Below are positions 47,464 through 55,941 of a stretch of 64,000 nt of DNA, one piece after another. This DNA is from Natronomonas gomsonensis (GTDB lineage Archaea; Halobacteriota; Halobacteria; Halobacteriales; Haloarculaceae). The translations under genes were made by a program, and so were the position numbers. Where the stretch lies: positions 1,426,001 to 1,490,000 of the forward strand of contig NZ_CP101323.1 in NCBI RefSeq assembly GCF_024300825.1. Reading direction: 5' to 3'. The notes below the pieces were generated by a model that searched no databases, was not told the DNA's origin, and worked only from the letters and a program-made list of their open reading frames with translations. Position 1 is the first letter of the stretch. Each line of letters opens with the position of its first letter.

Positions 47464-48276
47464 TCATGCGGCCAACTTCTCGATTTCGCCTTTGACGAGC
47501 GCGCCGTCGAAGTCGTGGTCGGGCCGCATCTTCACGAAGTCGAGAAACTCCCGGGCGGCGAGCAGTTGCTCGTCGGAGTACCACTCGCTGGCCGCCTCGA
47601 CGGCCACCGTCGCCCCGAGATGTGGCGCCAGCGACGCCAACGCACACGCGAGGTCGTAGGCCGTCGCGTCCTCGATTGCCTCCTCCCGAACCCGGGTCGC
47701 ATCGATGAAGTACAGCGCCTCCGCGCCGTCGTCGTCGGGCGCCACGAGGACGTTCTCCTCGCGTAAATCGCCGTGGGCGAGTCCCGCCTTGTGCATCCGC
47801 GAGAGGTTCTCGAACAGCTCGGGGGTAAACGACTCCGCCTCCGCCGGTGGCAGTTCGTCGAGCGTCCGAAACGAGGGGAGATACTCCAAGACGAGGACGC
47901 CGAAGCCGTCGTGTTCGAACGCCTCGATGGGGACGGGTGCGTTGATGCCGAGTTCGTGCATCCGACTCGTCGACTCCAGTTCGTGTTCGGCCATCTCGTA
48001 GGGCGTCGAGAAACGCTCGAAGAACCCCTCGGTCCCTGAAGAGAGCGCACCGAGGTTCCGACCGGTCGTCAACAGGCCGTGAAGCAGGGTGTGTTGGTCG
48101 GCGATGACCTTCACGAACCACTGCTCGTTGACGACGAGCGGGACCGACAGCCAGTTGTCGGCCTCCAGCGACTCGTACTCCGCCGACGACTCCCCGTAGC
48201 GGGCCGCCACCTCCTCGGCGACCGCTTGCAGCGCCGAGTCCGGAACGGTCGCCTTGAGGAGTCGTCGGAATGCCAT
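47464..48276 (-). CDS. RIO-like atypical protein kinase
   Basis: The product is 270 aa. A helical N-terminal region (MAFRRLLKATVPDSALQAVA) precedes a minimal kinase fold: LVVNEQWFVKVIADQH with the ATP-binding Lys (about 55), GFGVLVLEYLPSFRTLDELP as hinge, catalytic loop LAHGDLREENVLV (about 170) and the metal-binding ALYFIDATRVRE (D of the DFG equivalent). RIO kinases act in ribosome maturation; this short variant lacks the usual RIO C-terminal motifs, so an alternative is an aminoglycoside-phosphotransferase-type kinase. Convergent with the NUDIX gene nine bases away. Confidence 0.8.
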   Translation of the reverse strand: MAFRRLLKATVPDSALQAVAEEVAARYGESSAEYESLEADNWLSVPLVVNEQWFVKVIADQHTLLHGLLTTGRNLGALSSGTEGFFERFSTPYEMAEHELESTSRMHELGINAPVPIEAFEHDGFGVLVLEYLPSFRTLDELPPAEAESFTPELFENLSRMHKAGLAHGDLREENVLVAPDDDGAEALYFIDATRVREEAIEDATAYDLACALASLAPHLGATVAVEAASEWYSDEQLLAAREFLDFVKMRPDHDFDGALVKGEIEKLAA

Positions 48277-48396
48277 TCACAGTCGGTACGGCAGCGAGCG
48301 TCATAAATGATTTCGCTCTGCAGAGTGCCGACCACATCGACGTGAGAGGGTTGCTCGTGGCGGCACGTTTATTTTTGCGCCGTCGAAGGTGTGTGT

Positions 48397-49539
48397 ATGG
48401 ACTTCACACTGCCTGACGAACACCGGATGATTCAGGAAGTCGTCCGGGACTTCTGTGAGGCGGAACTCGAACCCATCGCACAGGACATCGAGGACGAACA
48501 CCGCTTCCCCGAGGAGATATTCGAGGAACTGGCGGACCTCGATTTGATGGGCGTTCCCGTCCCCGAGGAGTACGGCGGTGCGGGCGGCGACTACCTCATG
48601 TACGCCGTCGTCGCCGAGGAACTCGGCCGCGTCTCCGGGTCGGTCGGCCTCTCGTACGTCGCCCACACCTCACTCGGGTTGATGCCCATCGTCAAGTTCG
48701 GCACCGAAGAACAGAAGGAGAAATGGGCCCGGCCGCTGGCAGAAGGCGAGGGGATGGGGTCGTGGGCACTCACCGAACCCTCCTCCGGGAGCGACGCCTC
48801 CGATATGGACACCATGGCCGAGAAGGACGGCGACGAGTACGTCATCAACGGCACCAAACAGTTCATCACGAACGCAACCGTCGCGAACAGCGTCCTCGTG
48901 AAGGCCGTCACCGAACCCGGCGCGGGCTACGACGGCATCTCGACGTTCATCGTCGACCCCGAAAACGACGACGGCTTCGAGGTGTCGACGGTGTGGGACA
49001 AGATGGGACTGAACGCCTCACCCACCTGTGAAATACAACTCGACGACGTTCGGGTTCCCGAAGAGCGCCTGCTCGGCGAGGAGGGCGAGGGGTGGAACCA
49101 GACGAAGAAGACCTTAGACGGCGGTCGCATCTCCATCGCCGCGCTGTCGACGGGCCTCGGCGTCGGCGCCTTCGAAGCCGCCCGGCAGTACGCCACCGAA
49201 CGCGAGCAGTTCGGCAGTCCCATCTCGAAGTTCGACGCCGTCCGCGACATGGTCGTCTCGATGGACCGGAAAATCGAGCGGGCGCGACTGCTCACCCACA
49301 AGGCCGCGACGATGTACGACAACGGCGAGGACGTGACGCGCATCTCCTCGCTCGCGAAACTCGACGCCTCCGAAATCTGCCGTGAAATCGCCGAAGACGC
49401 CGTGCAGGTCCACGGCGGCTACGGCTACACGACGGACTTCGCTCCCCAGCGCTTCTACCGGGACGCGAAGCTCATGGAAATCGGCGAGGGAACGAGCGAA
49501 ATCCAACACCTCGTGTTGGGTCGAGAGCTCGGATTGTAA
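48397..49539 (+). CDS. acyl-CoA dehydrogenase
   Basis: The product is 380 aa. MDFTLPDEHRMIQEVVRDFC begins the helical N-domain; WALTEPSSGSDASDMDT and YVINGTKQFITNATVAN give the FAD/substrate beta domain signature (ACADS_1), and DAVQVHGGYGYTTDFAPQRF with MEIGEGTSEIQHLVLGRELG the C-terminal domain, where the Glu of EGTSEI is the catalytic base. It oxidises acyl-CoA esters to enoyl-CoA, passing electrons to ETF. ATG is leaderless behind TTTATTTTTG. No beta-oxidation partners are adjacent. Confidence 0.95.
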   Translation: MDFTLPDEHRMIQEVVRDFCEAELEPIAQDIEDEHRFPEEIFEELADLDLMGVPVPEEYGGAGGDYLMYAVVAEELGRVSGSVGLSYVAHTSLGLMPIVKFGTEEQKEKWARPLAEGEGMGSWALTEPSSGSDASDMDTMAEKDGDEYVINGTKQFITNATVANSVLVKAVTEPGAGYDGISTFIVDPENDDGFEVSTVWDKMGLNASPTCEIQLDDVRVPEERLLGEEGEGWNQTKKTLDGGRISIAALSTGLGVGAFEAARQYATEREQFGSPISKFDAVRDMVVSMDRKIERARLLTHKAATMYDNGEDVTRISSLAKLDASEICREIAEDAVQVHGGYGYTTDFAPQRFYRDAKLMEIGEGTSEIQHLVLGRELGL

Positions 49540-49554
49540 CACCGAGCCGGCCGA

Positions 49555-50277
49555 TTACATGTAGGCGGCGTCCCAGCGAGTCGGTTTTAGCTGGTTGCCA
49601 CAGGAGTCACACTCCAGTCGCCCCATCGAGTCCATCGACGTGACGAGCGATTCACACGAGCCACAGTAGTAACCGTACTTGTTCTCCCGGTCTTCGTCGG
49701 AGTAGACGGTGTAGAAGGCGGCTTTCGAGCCGCGGTCGGAGTCGCTTCGGTCGACGTACAGTTCGCGGTCGTCGACGACGATGGGCTGGATTTCCGAGCC
49801 CTCGTGGTCGACGTAGATGTTTTCGACGAAGGCGGTACCGTCGATTTCGACGCTTCCTTCCCCGACTTTCGTGAGTCCGCGTTTCTCCCAGAACCGGTTA
49901 CCCTCGGTGTTGTCCGCGAGAACGAGTCCGCGGATGGTCTCGGCGCCGGCGGATTCGAGTCGCTCGCGGGTCTCCTCGTAGAGGGCATGCCCGATTCCCT
50001 GTCCGCGGTATATCGCGGCGACGTGGAGCCAGTGGATGTCGCCGCGGTCGTCGACGAGGGCGCTCTCGGAGAACGCCACCGGTTCGCCGTCCTCCTCGGC
50101 GATGAGGAGCTGTACCTCGTCGTCGTCGAGTTTCTCGGCGAATTTGTCGACCCCGTACCACTGTCGAATCGCTCCCTCGATGGTGCTCGGACTCAACGAG
50201 TACGACGCCTCCATCGACCGGAGCGCGATAGACCGTACCGTCGGGCCGTCGTCAGCCGTTGCTTCGCGTACCTCCAT
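49555..50277 (-). CDS. GNAT acetyltransferase fused to a zinc-ribbon tail
   Basis: The product is 240 aa. Residues 1-155 are a GNAT domain: MEVREATADDGPTVRSIALR, then WLHVAAIYRGQGIGHALYEE (acetyl-CoA loop Q/R-x-x-G-x-G/A) and GLVLADNTEGNRFWEKRGLT. The C-terminal 70 residues carry YYCGSCESLVTSMDSMGRLE and CDSCGNQLKPTRWDAAYM with two CxxC pairs forming a zinc ribbon, an unusual addition that may guide the enzyme to a protein or nucleic-acid target. Convergent with the acyl-CoA dehydrogenase gene; ATG MEVREA is preceded by TTTTATGAC. Confidence 0.85.
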   Translation of the reverse strand: MEVREATADDGPTVRSIALRSMEASYSLSPSTIEGAIRQWYGVDKFAEKLDDDEVQLLIAEEDGEPVAFSESALVDDRGDIHWLHVAAIYRGQGIGHALYEETRERLESAGAETIRGLVLADNTEGNRFWEKRGLTKVGEGSVEIDGTAFVENIYVDHEGSEIQPIVVDDRELYVDRSDSDRGSKAAFYTVYSDEDRENKYGYYCGSCESLVTSMDSMGRLECDSCGNQLKPTRWDAAYM

Positions 50278-50388
50278 ACACGTGAGGTACGACCCGCGGT
50301 GTCATAAAACCGGACGCCACCGCTAGGCGTTGCACGGATGTTCACCGGTGGTTCGAACAGCGGGGCGAAAAGACGACTCCGAACGGGG

Positions 50389-50994
50389 TCAGTTCGTCCC
50401 GTAGCGCTCGGGCACGTAGGCGGCGAACGGTTCGGGGACGTACCGGAACACCCTCGGCGCGAGGTTGGCGAGTCGGCGCCGCAGCGTGACGTACGCCGCC
50501 GCCACCGCGAGTGCGGCGACGACAGCCCACGCGAAGGCGCCGTCAAGGACGACGAAAAGCGGCACGCCGACGGCGGCCGATAGCGCGAGGTCACCGGGAG
50601 ACCCGTCGTAGGCGACTGCCCGACGGGGCGGGAGCCACTCCTTGCGAGTGTGGTCGTACACCGCCCGCTCGGAGGTGCCTTCCCACGGCCGAAGTTCGAG
50701 CCCCCCACCGTAGACGTCCATCCGACAGTGGAGGGTGGCACCTAGGAGGAACAGGGCGACGGCGACCGAAATCGGCCCCGTCCAGACGAACGCGGCGAGG
50801 ACTGCCGGGAGCGCCGCAACCGGGTACAGCGTCGGGTAGTGCAGCGTCTTCCGGTGGCCCGAGTACAAATCGAGGTCGGGGAATATTCCGCCGAGGAGCC
50901 CGCCGAGAAGCGCCGCTGGCGCCAGTTCCGGGGCGTACACCGCAAGCGGCGCCGCGAGCGCAAGCCCGACGAGCGCGTGCGTCGGCAGCATCAT
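50389..50994 (-). CDS. membrane-bound metal-dependent hydrolase (YdjM-type, DUF457)
   Basis: The product is 201 aa with about four membrane helices. MMLPTHALVGLALAAPLAVY has the T-H motif, then GGIFPDLDLYSGHRKTLHYP with D-L-D and H-R-x-x-x-H ligands, and ATLHCRMDVYGGGLELRPWE with the second H/D pair: the DUF457/YdjM metal-dependent membrane hydrolase signature. The C-terminal helix TLRRRLANLAPRVF is basic. Substrate is unknown. The TTATACG TATA element is about 27-30 nt upstream of the first ATG. Confidence 0.85.
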   Translation of the reverse strand: MMLPTHALVGLALAAPLAVYAPELAPAALLGGLLGGIFPDLDLYSGHRKTLHYPTLYPVAALPAVLAAFVWTGPISVAVALFLLGATLHCRMDVYGGGLELRPWEGTSERAVYDHTRKEWLPPRRAVAYDGSPGDLALSAAVGVPLFVVLDGAFAWAVVAALAVAAAYVTLRRRLANLAPRVFRYVPEPFAAYVPERYGTN

Positions 50995-51090
50995 ACAGTT
51001 CAACGAAGACGGTTCGGTCGTATAAGCACATCGGGAGTCTCGACACCGTTTCCCTCGCCCCTCGACACGCTATGACATTGTCGTAAGCCT

Positions 51091-51144
51091 AAAGAGTCGA
51101 ACCTGCCTTTTTTCGGGCAAGATGACCGACGCATTCGACTCTTT
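51091..51144. promoter_or_regulatory. 11-bp inverted repeat upstream of the HD-domain gene
   Basis: AAAGAGTCGAA (51091-51101) and TTCGACTCTTT (51134-51144) are perfectly complementary with a 32-nt spacer that contains the TATA-like CTTTTTTC (51107-51114). A 16-aa ATG frame (51122-51172, MTDAFDSFVRRGIHGC) starts in the spacer and overlaps the HD gene start out of frame. Confidence 0.45.
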
Positions 51145-51161
51145 CGTTCGGAGGGGGATAC

Positions 51162-51860
51162 ATGGGTGTTGAAATAAGGGAATCGCCCGTCTCCGATGAC
51201 GAGTTCGAGGAGATGAAGCAGTTCGTCCACGACTACCTCGCGGCGAGCGTCGAGGGCGAAGACGAGGGAGGACGGATGCGGTGGTACCCGTGGCACTCCG
51301 CGGAGTACCGGTACAACCACATCCTCAACGTGACCGAACTCGCCATCGAAATCGCCGAAAAGGAGGGGGCGAACGTCGACGTGACCCGCGTCGCGTCGCT
51401 GTTCCACGACATCGCGAAACTCGAAGCCGACCAAGACGTCCACGCCGAGGCGGGGGCTCGCGTCGCCTGCGAGTACCTCCGCTCGCGGACCGACTACCCC
51501 GAATCGTTCATCGAGCAGGTGTGTGACGCCGTCGAGACCCACTCCTATGAGGGCGACCTCGAAAACGTCCCACTCGAGACCCAGTGTCTCATGGAAGCCG
51601 ACCTCCTCGATAAGGTCGGCGCCAACGGAACGACGCTGATGTTGCTTCGGATGGGATACGAGGCCCGAACCCACATGGACGCGAACGAGATGGTCGGACG
51701 CGTCCTCGAACGCGGCGAGGACGCCATCTCCCGGGTCCGTTCGGACACCGCAGAGAGCATCGCCCACCAGCGAATCAAACGCGTTCGGTGGTTCAAGGAG
51801 TGGCTCGAAGGCGAAATCGCCGAGATGGAGCCACCAGACCCAAACACTGACCTCTTATAA
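51162..51860 (+). CDS. HD-domain phosphohydrolase
   Basis: The product is 232 aa. The HD motif residues are in order: EYRYNHILNVTELAIEIAEK (H), ASLFHDIAKLEADQ (HD), DVHAEAGARVACEYL and AVETHSYEG (H), LMEADLLDKVGANG (D). The set is complete, so a metal-dependent nucleotide or phosphate-ester hydrolase is predicted. The start ATG has a strong Shine-Dalgarno GGAGGGGG five bases upstream, unlike most leaderless genes here, so translation is leadered. The stop overlaps the convergent LysE gene by 6 nt. Confidence 0.88.
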   Translation: MGVEIRESPVSDDEFEEMKQFVHDYLAASVEGEDEGGRMRWYPWHSAEYRYNHILNVTELAIEIAEKEGANVDVTRVASLFHDIAKLEADQDVHAEAGARVACEYLRSRTDYPESFIEQVCDAVETHSYEGDLENVPLETQCLMEADLLDKVGANGTTLMLLRMGYEARTHMDANEMVGRVLERGEDAISRVRSDTAESIAHQRIKRVRWFKEWLEGEIAEMEPPDPNTDLL

Positions 51861-52520
51861 AAAGAGGGCGTCGGCGAGGAAGTACACGCCGAACCCAGCG
51901 AGTACGACCGCACTCCCGTAGGCGATAGCCGGCGCCAGCGACTCCATGCGCTGTCGAGCGGCCGTAAGCGTCGCGGGGAAGCCAGTTATCCAGACGCCGA
52001 TACCGCCGAACAGGCCGGCTAACAGGACCGGACTACCGGTCTCGACGACGACGAGGCCGGCAAGCGCCTCGCTGGCGTACGACAGCACGTCGACGGTTCC
52101 GGGTGTCAGAAGCGCCGTGCCCGCGGTGACCCAGAACAGTATCTGATAGGGATTCGTCAACGCGAGGATGAACGCCTTCGAGAAGCCACGGCTATCCTCG
52201 TCGCCGGGCGTCTCGGCGGCCCGAAAGCTCTCCTGTGCGCCGCGGGCGGCGCCGTAGGCGAAATACAGCATCAACAGCCCACCGACCCCGACCATGACCG
52301 ACTGCAGCGTCGGCATCTCCTCGATAGCGGCGACGACGCCGAGCAGCGCCAATCCGAGGAAGACGGCGTCGGCGGTCATCGCGCCCAGTCCGGCGCGGAA
52401 CCCGGCGGTCCACCCCCGCAGGACCGACTCCTCGGCGATGACGGCGTTCATCGGCCCCGGCGGCGCCGCCAACGCCAACCCGAACAGCACGCCCGCCGAA
52501 AGCGTCGAAAGGAGAGTCAT
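51855..52520 (-). CDS. LysE/RhtB-family amino-acid exporter
   Basis: The product is 221 aa with about six membrane helices. MTLLSTLSAGVLFGLALAAP then PGPMNAVIAEESVLRG is the conserved N-terminal LysE signature (G-P-x-N motif), and AFILALTNPYQILFWVTAGT matches the middle N-P-x-x-x-x-F/W motif. It exports amino acids or derivatives. The TATA-like TTTTGTTTAG (minus strand) is about 25 nt before the ATG and sits inside a TCACGCC/GGCGTGA inverted repeat. Convergent with the HD gene. Confidence 0.88.
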   Translation of the reverse strand: MTLLSTLSAGVLFGLALAAPPGPMNAVIAEESVLRGWTAGFRAGLGAMTADAVFLGLALLGVVAAIEEMPTLQSVMVGVGGLLMLYFAYGAARGAQESFRAAETPGDEDSRGFSKAFILALTNPYQILFWVTAGTALLTPGTVDVLSYASEALAGLVVVETGSPVLLAGLFGGIGVWITGFPATLTAARQRMESLAPAIAYGSAVVLAGFGVYFLADALFL

Positions 52521-52532
52521 CTCCCTGCAGTA

Positions 52533-52561
52533 TCACGCCGCTAAACAAAAGCGTGGCGTGA
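52533..52561. promoter_or_regulatory. inverted repeat flanking the lysE TATA box
   Basis: TCACGCC (52533-52539) and GGCGTGA (52555-52561) are perfect 7-bp arms, with GCT/AGC adding further pairing, and the TATA-like TTTTGTTTAG of the exporter lies between them. A regulator dimer on these arms would straddle the core promoter, as expected for an amino-acid-responsive control of an exporter. Confidence 0.45.
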
Positions 52562-52614
52562 TGAGAGTTCGTGACACGATTCTGGCGACGAGTACCGCGG
52601 TCGCCAGCGAGCGC

Positions 52615-53793
52615 CTACATCCCCCGACCCATGAGTCGACTGCGGACGATGTCGGCGTCTTTGTTTCCAGTTCCCGTGTTGAGGAGGACGACGGTGTCGT
52701 CGGAATCGAAGGCGCCGGTGTCAGCGAGGTCCCACGCACCCGCGGCGGCCGCTCCGCAGGCGACGCTGACCTCCAGTCCCTCGTGTTGGGCGACCGTCGC
52801 GGCGCTGTCGAGGAGGTCTTCGTCGTCGACGGCGACGCCCGACCCGCCGCTGGCGCGGACGGCCTCGACGGCGGGCAGTCCGCCGGCGGGGTCGGGCACT
52901 TCGAGACTGCCGACGACGGTGTCGGGGTACTCCCACGGTTCGGGGTCGTCGCCATTCTCTGCGGCCTCGACGATGGGCGCACAGCCGTCCGGTTGGGCGG
53001 CGTACAGACGGGGCGTACCGTCGACGAGGTCGAGTTCGTCGAACTCCCGGGCACCCTTCCAGAGCCCCGAGACGGTAGCCCCGTGGCCGACGGGCACGAC
53101 GACGGCGTCGGGAGCCGTCCAATCGAGGGATTCTGCGAGTTCGTGGTACACCGATTTCAGTCCCTCGTGGCGGAACGGCGAGTCGAAGGCGGCGGCGGGG
53201 AACCACTCCTCTTCGTCGGCCGCCGGCAGTTCCTCGCGTTCGCGCTCGTAGGTCTCGCGGGCGTCGTCGAAGCGCCCCTCGACGACGCGCATGTCGCCGC
53301 CGTGGACGTTTATCATCGCCTTGTTGATGAAGTTCGCGCGACTGGGGACGAACACCCGCGAGAGCAGGCCGGCGCGGGCGGCGTAGGCCGCAGCGGACTG
53401 TCCCCCGTTGCCCGTCGTTGGCAAGGCGAGCGTATCGGCGTCGGCCCGGTTGGCGGCCTCGGCGACGACGGCGAGACCGCGGTCGGTCACCGTTCCAGTC
53501 GGGTTGTGGGCCTCGTTTTTGATGTAGACCGAATCGACGCCCAACTCCTCGGCTAGCCGTGGGGCTTCGACCAGCGGCGTCGCTCCCTCGCCCATTCCGT
53601 CGGGAACGACCGGGAACAGTTCGCGGGCCGCCCACGCGCCGGTGCGGCCGGCGAGCGTCTCCCGACTCAACTCGGCGGCGTCGTAGTCGTAGGTCGCATC
53701 GAGCGTCCCGCCGCAGTCGGGGCATCGGGTCGGAGCCTCGTCGTCGACCGTCTCACCGCAGTCAGTACAGCGAAAGCCCTCGAAACTCGTCAT
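52615..53793 (-). CDS. threonine-synthase-like protein lacking the PLP lysine
   Basis: The product is 392 aa. An N-terminal zinc ribbon (C9xxC12, C24xxC27) and the fold-type II core (GATPLVEAPRLAEELGVDSV, LALPTTGNGGQSAAAYAARA, VVPVGHGATVSGLWKG, the end VVLLNTGTGNKD) match haloarchaeal threonine synthase paralogues. The PLP-binding motif, normally N-P-T-G-S/T-F-K-D-R-G, reads NPTGTVTDRG: the Schiff-base Lys is Thr at residue 103 (codon ACC, 53485-53487). It is therefore unlikely to do normal threonine synthesis. A pseudoenzyme, a changed chemistry or another lysine are alternatives. The frame is otherwise intact. Confidence 0.85.
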   Translation of the reverse strand: MTSFEGFRCTDCGETVDDEAPTRCPDCGGTLDATYDYDAAELSRETLAGRTGAWAARELFPVVPDGMGEGATPLVEAPRLAEELGVDSVYIKNEAHNPTGTVTDRGLAVVAEAANRADADTLALPTTGNGGQSAAAYAARAGLLSRVFVPSRANFINKAMINVHGGDMRVVEGRFDDARETYEREREELPAADEEEWFPAAAFDSPFRHEGLKSVYHELAESLDWTAPDAVVVPVGHGATVSGLWKGAREFDELDLVDGTPRLYAAQPDGCAPIVEAAENGDDPEPWEYPDTVVGSLEVPDPAGGLPAVEAVRASGGSGVAVDDEDLLDSAATVAQHEGLEVSVACGAAAAGAWDLADTGAFDSDDTVVLLNTGTGNKDADIVRSRLMGRGM

Positions 53794-53908
53794 ACGTGAA
53801 GTTTGGACGGCGGTGGCAAAGCCCTGTCCTTCCCGGTCAGACGGACCCACCCTCACTCGCGGTGTCGGGACGGAAAGGCGTTTGAGGTGGCCGGTCGAAT
53901 TCGATGGT

Positions 53909-55168
53909 ATGCACGTCGTCGTCGCCGGTGGCGGACTCGCCGGACTGGTCGCCGCCCGACGCCTCGCGGAGGCGGGCGCCGAAGTCGAACTGTTCGAGGA
54001 ACGCGAGGAAGTCGGCGGCCGCGTTCGCTCCCGAACCGTCGACGGGTTCACGCTGGACCGCGGCTTTCAGGTGCTGTTCTCCGCCTATCCCGCCGCTCGA
54101 CGCGAACTCGACCTCGACGCGCTGGACCTCCGGCGCTTCGCCCCCGGCGCGACCATCGCCCGGCCGAACCACCGCTCGACGCTGTCGGACCCGCTCGGCC
54201 AACCGACTGCGGCGGTGCCGACGCTTTTGAACCGCGACGTTCGGACGGGCGACAAACTCCGCCTGTTTCGCCTCCAGCGGGAGTTGAAGCGTCGCGAGTG
54301 GGAGACGCTGTTCGACGGCGACGACGCCTCGATACGGGAGTACCTCGCAGGGCAGGGCTTCTCGAAGGCGTTCGTCGAGAACTTCGCGGCACCTTTCTAC
54401 GGTGGCATCACGCTGGACCGCTCGCTGTCGACGTCGAGTCACGTCTTCGAGTACACGTTCAAGGCGCTCTCGGAGGGCAAGACGGTCGTTCCCGCGGCAG
54501 GGATGGGTGCGATTCCGGCGCAACTCCGGAAGCGGGTGGAGGCAGCGGGTGCGGTTATCGAAACCCAAGACGCAGTGAGCCGAATAGATGCCGACGAGGA
54601 CCGCGTGAGTGTCGAGACGAACGACGAACACCGCTCACCCGACGCCGTCATCGTCGCCACGGACCCGAAGTCGGCCGGTGACCTGACGGGAATCGAGACG
54701 CCCACGGAGGCGAAAGCCTGCGTCACCGTCCACTGTTCGGTGCCGGACCACCAGACGCTGGACACCGGGTCACGCATCCTTCTCAACGCCGCCGACGACC
54801 GTCCGAACACCGTTGCGCCGATGTCAGCCGCCGCCCCGGAGTACGCACCCGAGGGCCGTGACCTCCTCAGCGCGACGTACCTCGGCGAACAGGACGAAAG
54901 CGACCAAGAACTCATCGAGACGGTTCGGGAGTCCCTCGATTCGTGGTATCCCGAGAACCACTTCGGCGAACTCGAAGGCGTCGCCGTCGACCGAATCGAG
55001 TTCGCACAGTTCGCCCAACAGCCGGGGTTCCGCTCGTCGCTCCCCACCGCCGATGCCCCGGAGGGACCGGTGTACCTCGCCGGCGACTACACCCGGTGGT
55101 CGTCGATTCAAGGCGCCTTGGAGAGCGGAAAGCGGGCCGCAGACGCGGTTCTCGCGAACGAGGACTGA
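53909..55168 (+). CDS. FAD-dependent amine oxidase/phytoene-desaturase-like oxidoreductase
   Basis: The product is 419 aa. MHVVVAGGGLAGLVAARRLA then EVELFEEREEVGGRVRSRTV gives the FAD-binding dinucleotide fold and the GG-motif of flavin amine oxidases and carotenoid desaturases (PF01593). FTLDRGFQVLFSAYPAARRE and the C-terminal GPVYLAGDYTRWSSIQGALE (FAD-contacting G-D) complete it. A VENFAAPFYGGITLD segment is shared with protoporphyrinogen-oxidase-like proteins. Substrate is unknown; no carotenoid genes adjoin. Start at the ATG of MHVVVAGG, not the longer frame from 53813. Convergent with the phosphoesterase gene with no gap. Confidence 0.87.
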   Translation: MHVVVAGGGLAGLVAARRLAEAGAEVELFEEREEVGGRVRSRTVDGFTLDRGFQVLFSAYPAARRELDLDALDLRRFAPGATIARPNHRSTLSDPLGQPTAAVPTLLNRDVRTGDKLRLFRLQRELKRREWETLFDGDDASIREYLAGQGFSKAFVENFAAPFYGGITLDRSLSTSSHVFEYTFKALSEGKTVVPAAGMGAIPAQLRKRVEAAGAVIETQDAVSRIDADEDRVSVETNDEHRSPDAVIVATDPKSAGDLTGIETPTEAKACVTVHCSVPDHQTLDTGSRILLNAADDRPNTVAPMSAAAPEYAPEGRDLLSATYLGEQDESDQELIETVRESLDSWYPENHFGELEGVAVDRIEFAQFAQQPGFRSSLPTADAPEGPVYLAGDYTRWSSIQGALESGKRAADAVLANED

Positions 55169-55861
55169 CTACAGCAGTCGGCGGAACTCCCCGAGCGGCG
55201 GGAACTCGTGGGTTTCGTCGGCGTCCTCGTCGCGGACGACGGGACGGAGTCCGTCGGCATCGGTGACGAACGGCGATTGAAATTCGCTTGCGGTCATTCC
55301 GTTGACGGCGACGCCGGCCGGCAACCGACTGAACGACGGTAGCATCAACACGTCCGCATCGCCGTACTGTTCGGGACCGTACAGGAAACAGGGCCAGCGT
55401 TGTCCCTCGATTTCGATGGTCGGGTGGTCGTGGCCGACGACGTAGCAGTCGGCGTCCGTTTCCGGTCGTTCGTGGCCGTGAATGACGACGACGCGGCCGA
55501 GGCGGTACTCCTCGGCTATCGGGCCGTCCCACAGTTCCTCAAGCATCGTGTCGTGGTTGCCCGGCGTGGCGAGGAGTCGGGTCTCGGCCGCCTCCGCCAC
55601 GCCCTGGAGTTCCTGAACCGTCTCAGCCGTGCCTCGCGGGAGGCTATTGAAGGCGTGGAGCACGTCGCCGGCTATTACGGCTTCCGACGGGGTGAACCGC
55701 TGAAGCAGCGCCTCGAACCGCTCGACGAGGGTCGTGTGTGCGTGTTCTCCGAGCCCCCACTCGACGTTCGAGGTGGCGGCGCGGCCGACGTGGAGGTCCG
55801 CACAGACGAGCACGTCGGCGGCCGGCAAATACACCGCTCTGTCGTGCGGTTCGAACTCCAT
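55169..55861 (-). CDS. archaeal metallophosphoesterase
   Basis: The product is 230 aa. Metal-ligand motifs are CADLHVGRAATSN (D-x-H), VIAGDVLHAFNSL (GD), TPGNHDTML (GNHD), VIHGHERPE (H) and YVVGHDHPTIEIEGQRWPCF (GHxH). This is the calcineurin-like fold of the DNA ligase-associated/YfcE-type archaeal family (ICC-like). The C-terminal 40 residues are acidic. Substrate is not known; nucleic-acid or phosphodiester hydrolysis is possible. Start MEFEPHDRAVYLPAADVLVC. Divergent from the HTH gene, whose TATA (TTTATAAATAA) stands in the 80-nt gap. Confidence 0.87.
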   Translation of the reverse strand: MEFEPHDRAVYLPAADVLVCADLHVGRAATSNVEWGLGEHAHTTLVERFEALLQRFTPSEAVIAGDVLHAFNSLPRGTAETVQELQGVAEAAETRLLATPGNHDTMLEELWDGPIAEEYRLGRVVVIHGHERPETDADCYVVGHDHPTIEIEGQRWPCFLYGPEQYGDADVLMLPSFSRLPAGVAVNGMTASEFQSPFVTDADGLRPVVRDEDADETHEFPPLGEFRRLL

Positions 55862-55941
55862 GTCGGCCGTACGGTCGGCGGCGGCAAAGCGCTGGCGGGG
55901 GTGTCGCCGGGGTTTATAAATAATCGTCCCGAGAGACCGGT

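Noticed and set aside
52615-53793. Frameshift or decay in the threonine-synthase-like gene
   Set aside because: The frame is uninterrupted over 392 codons with normal codon use; only the key Lys is changed, so it is not called a pseudogene.
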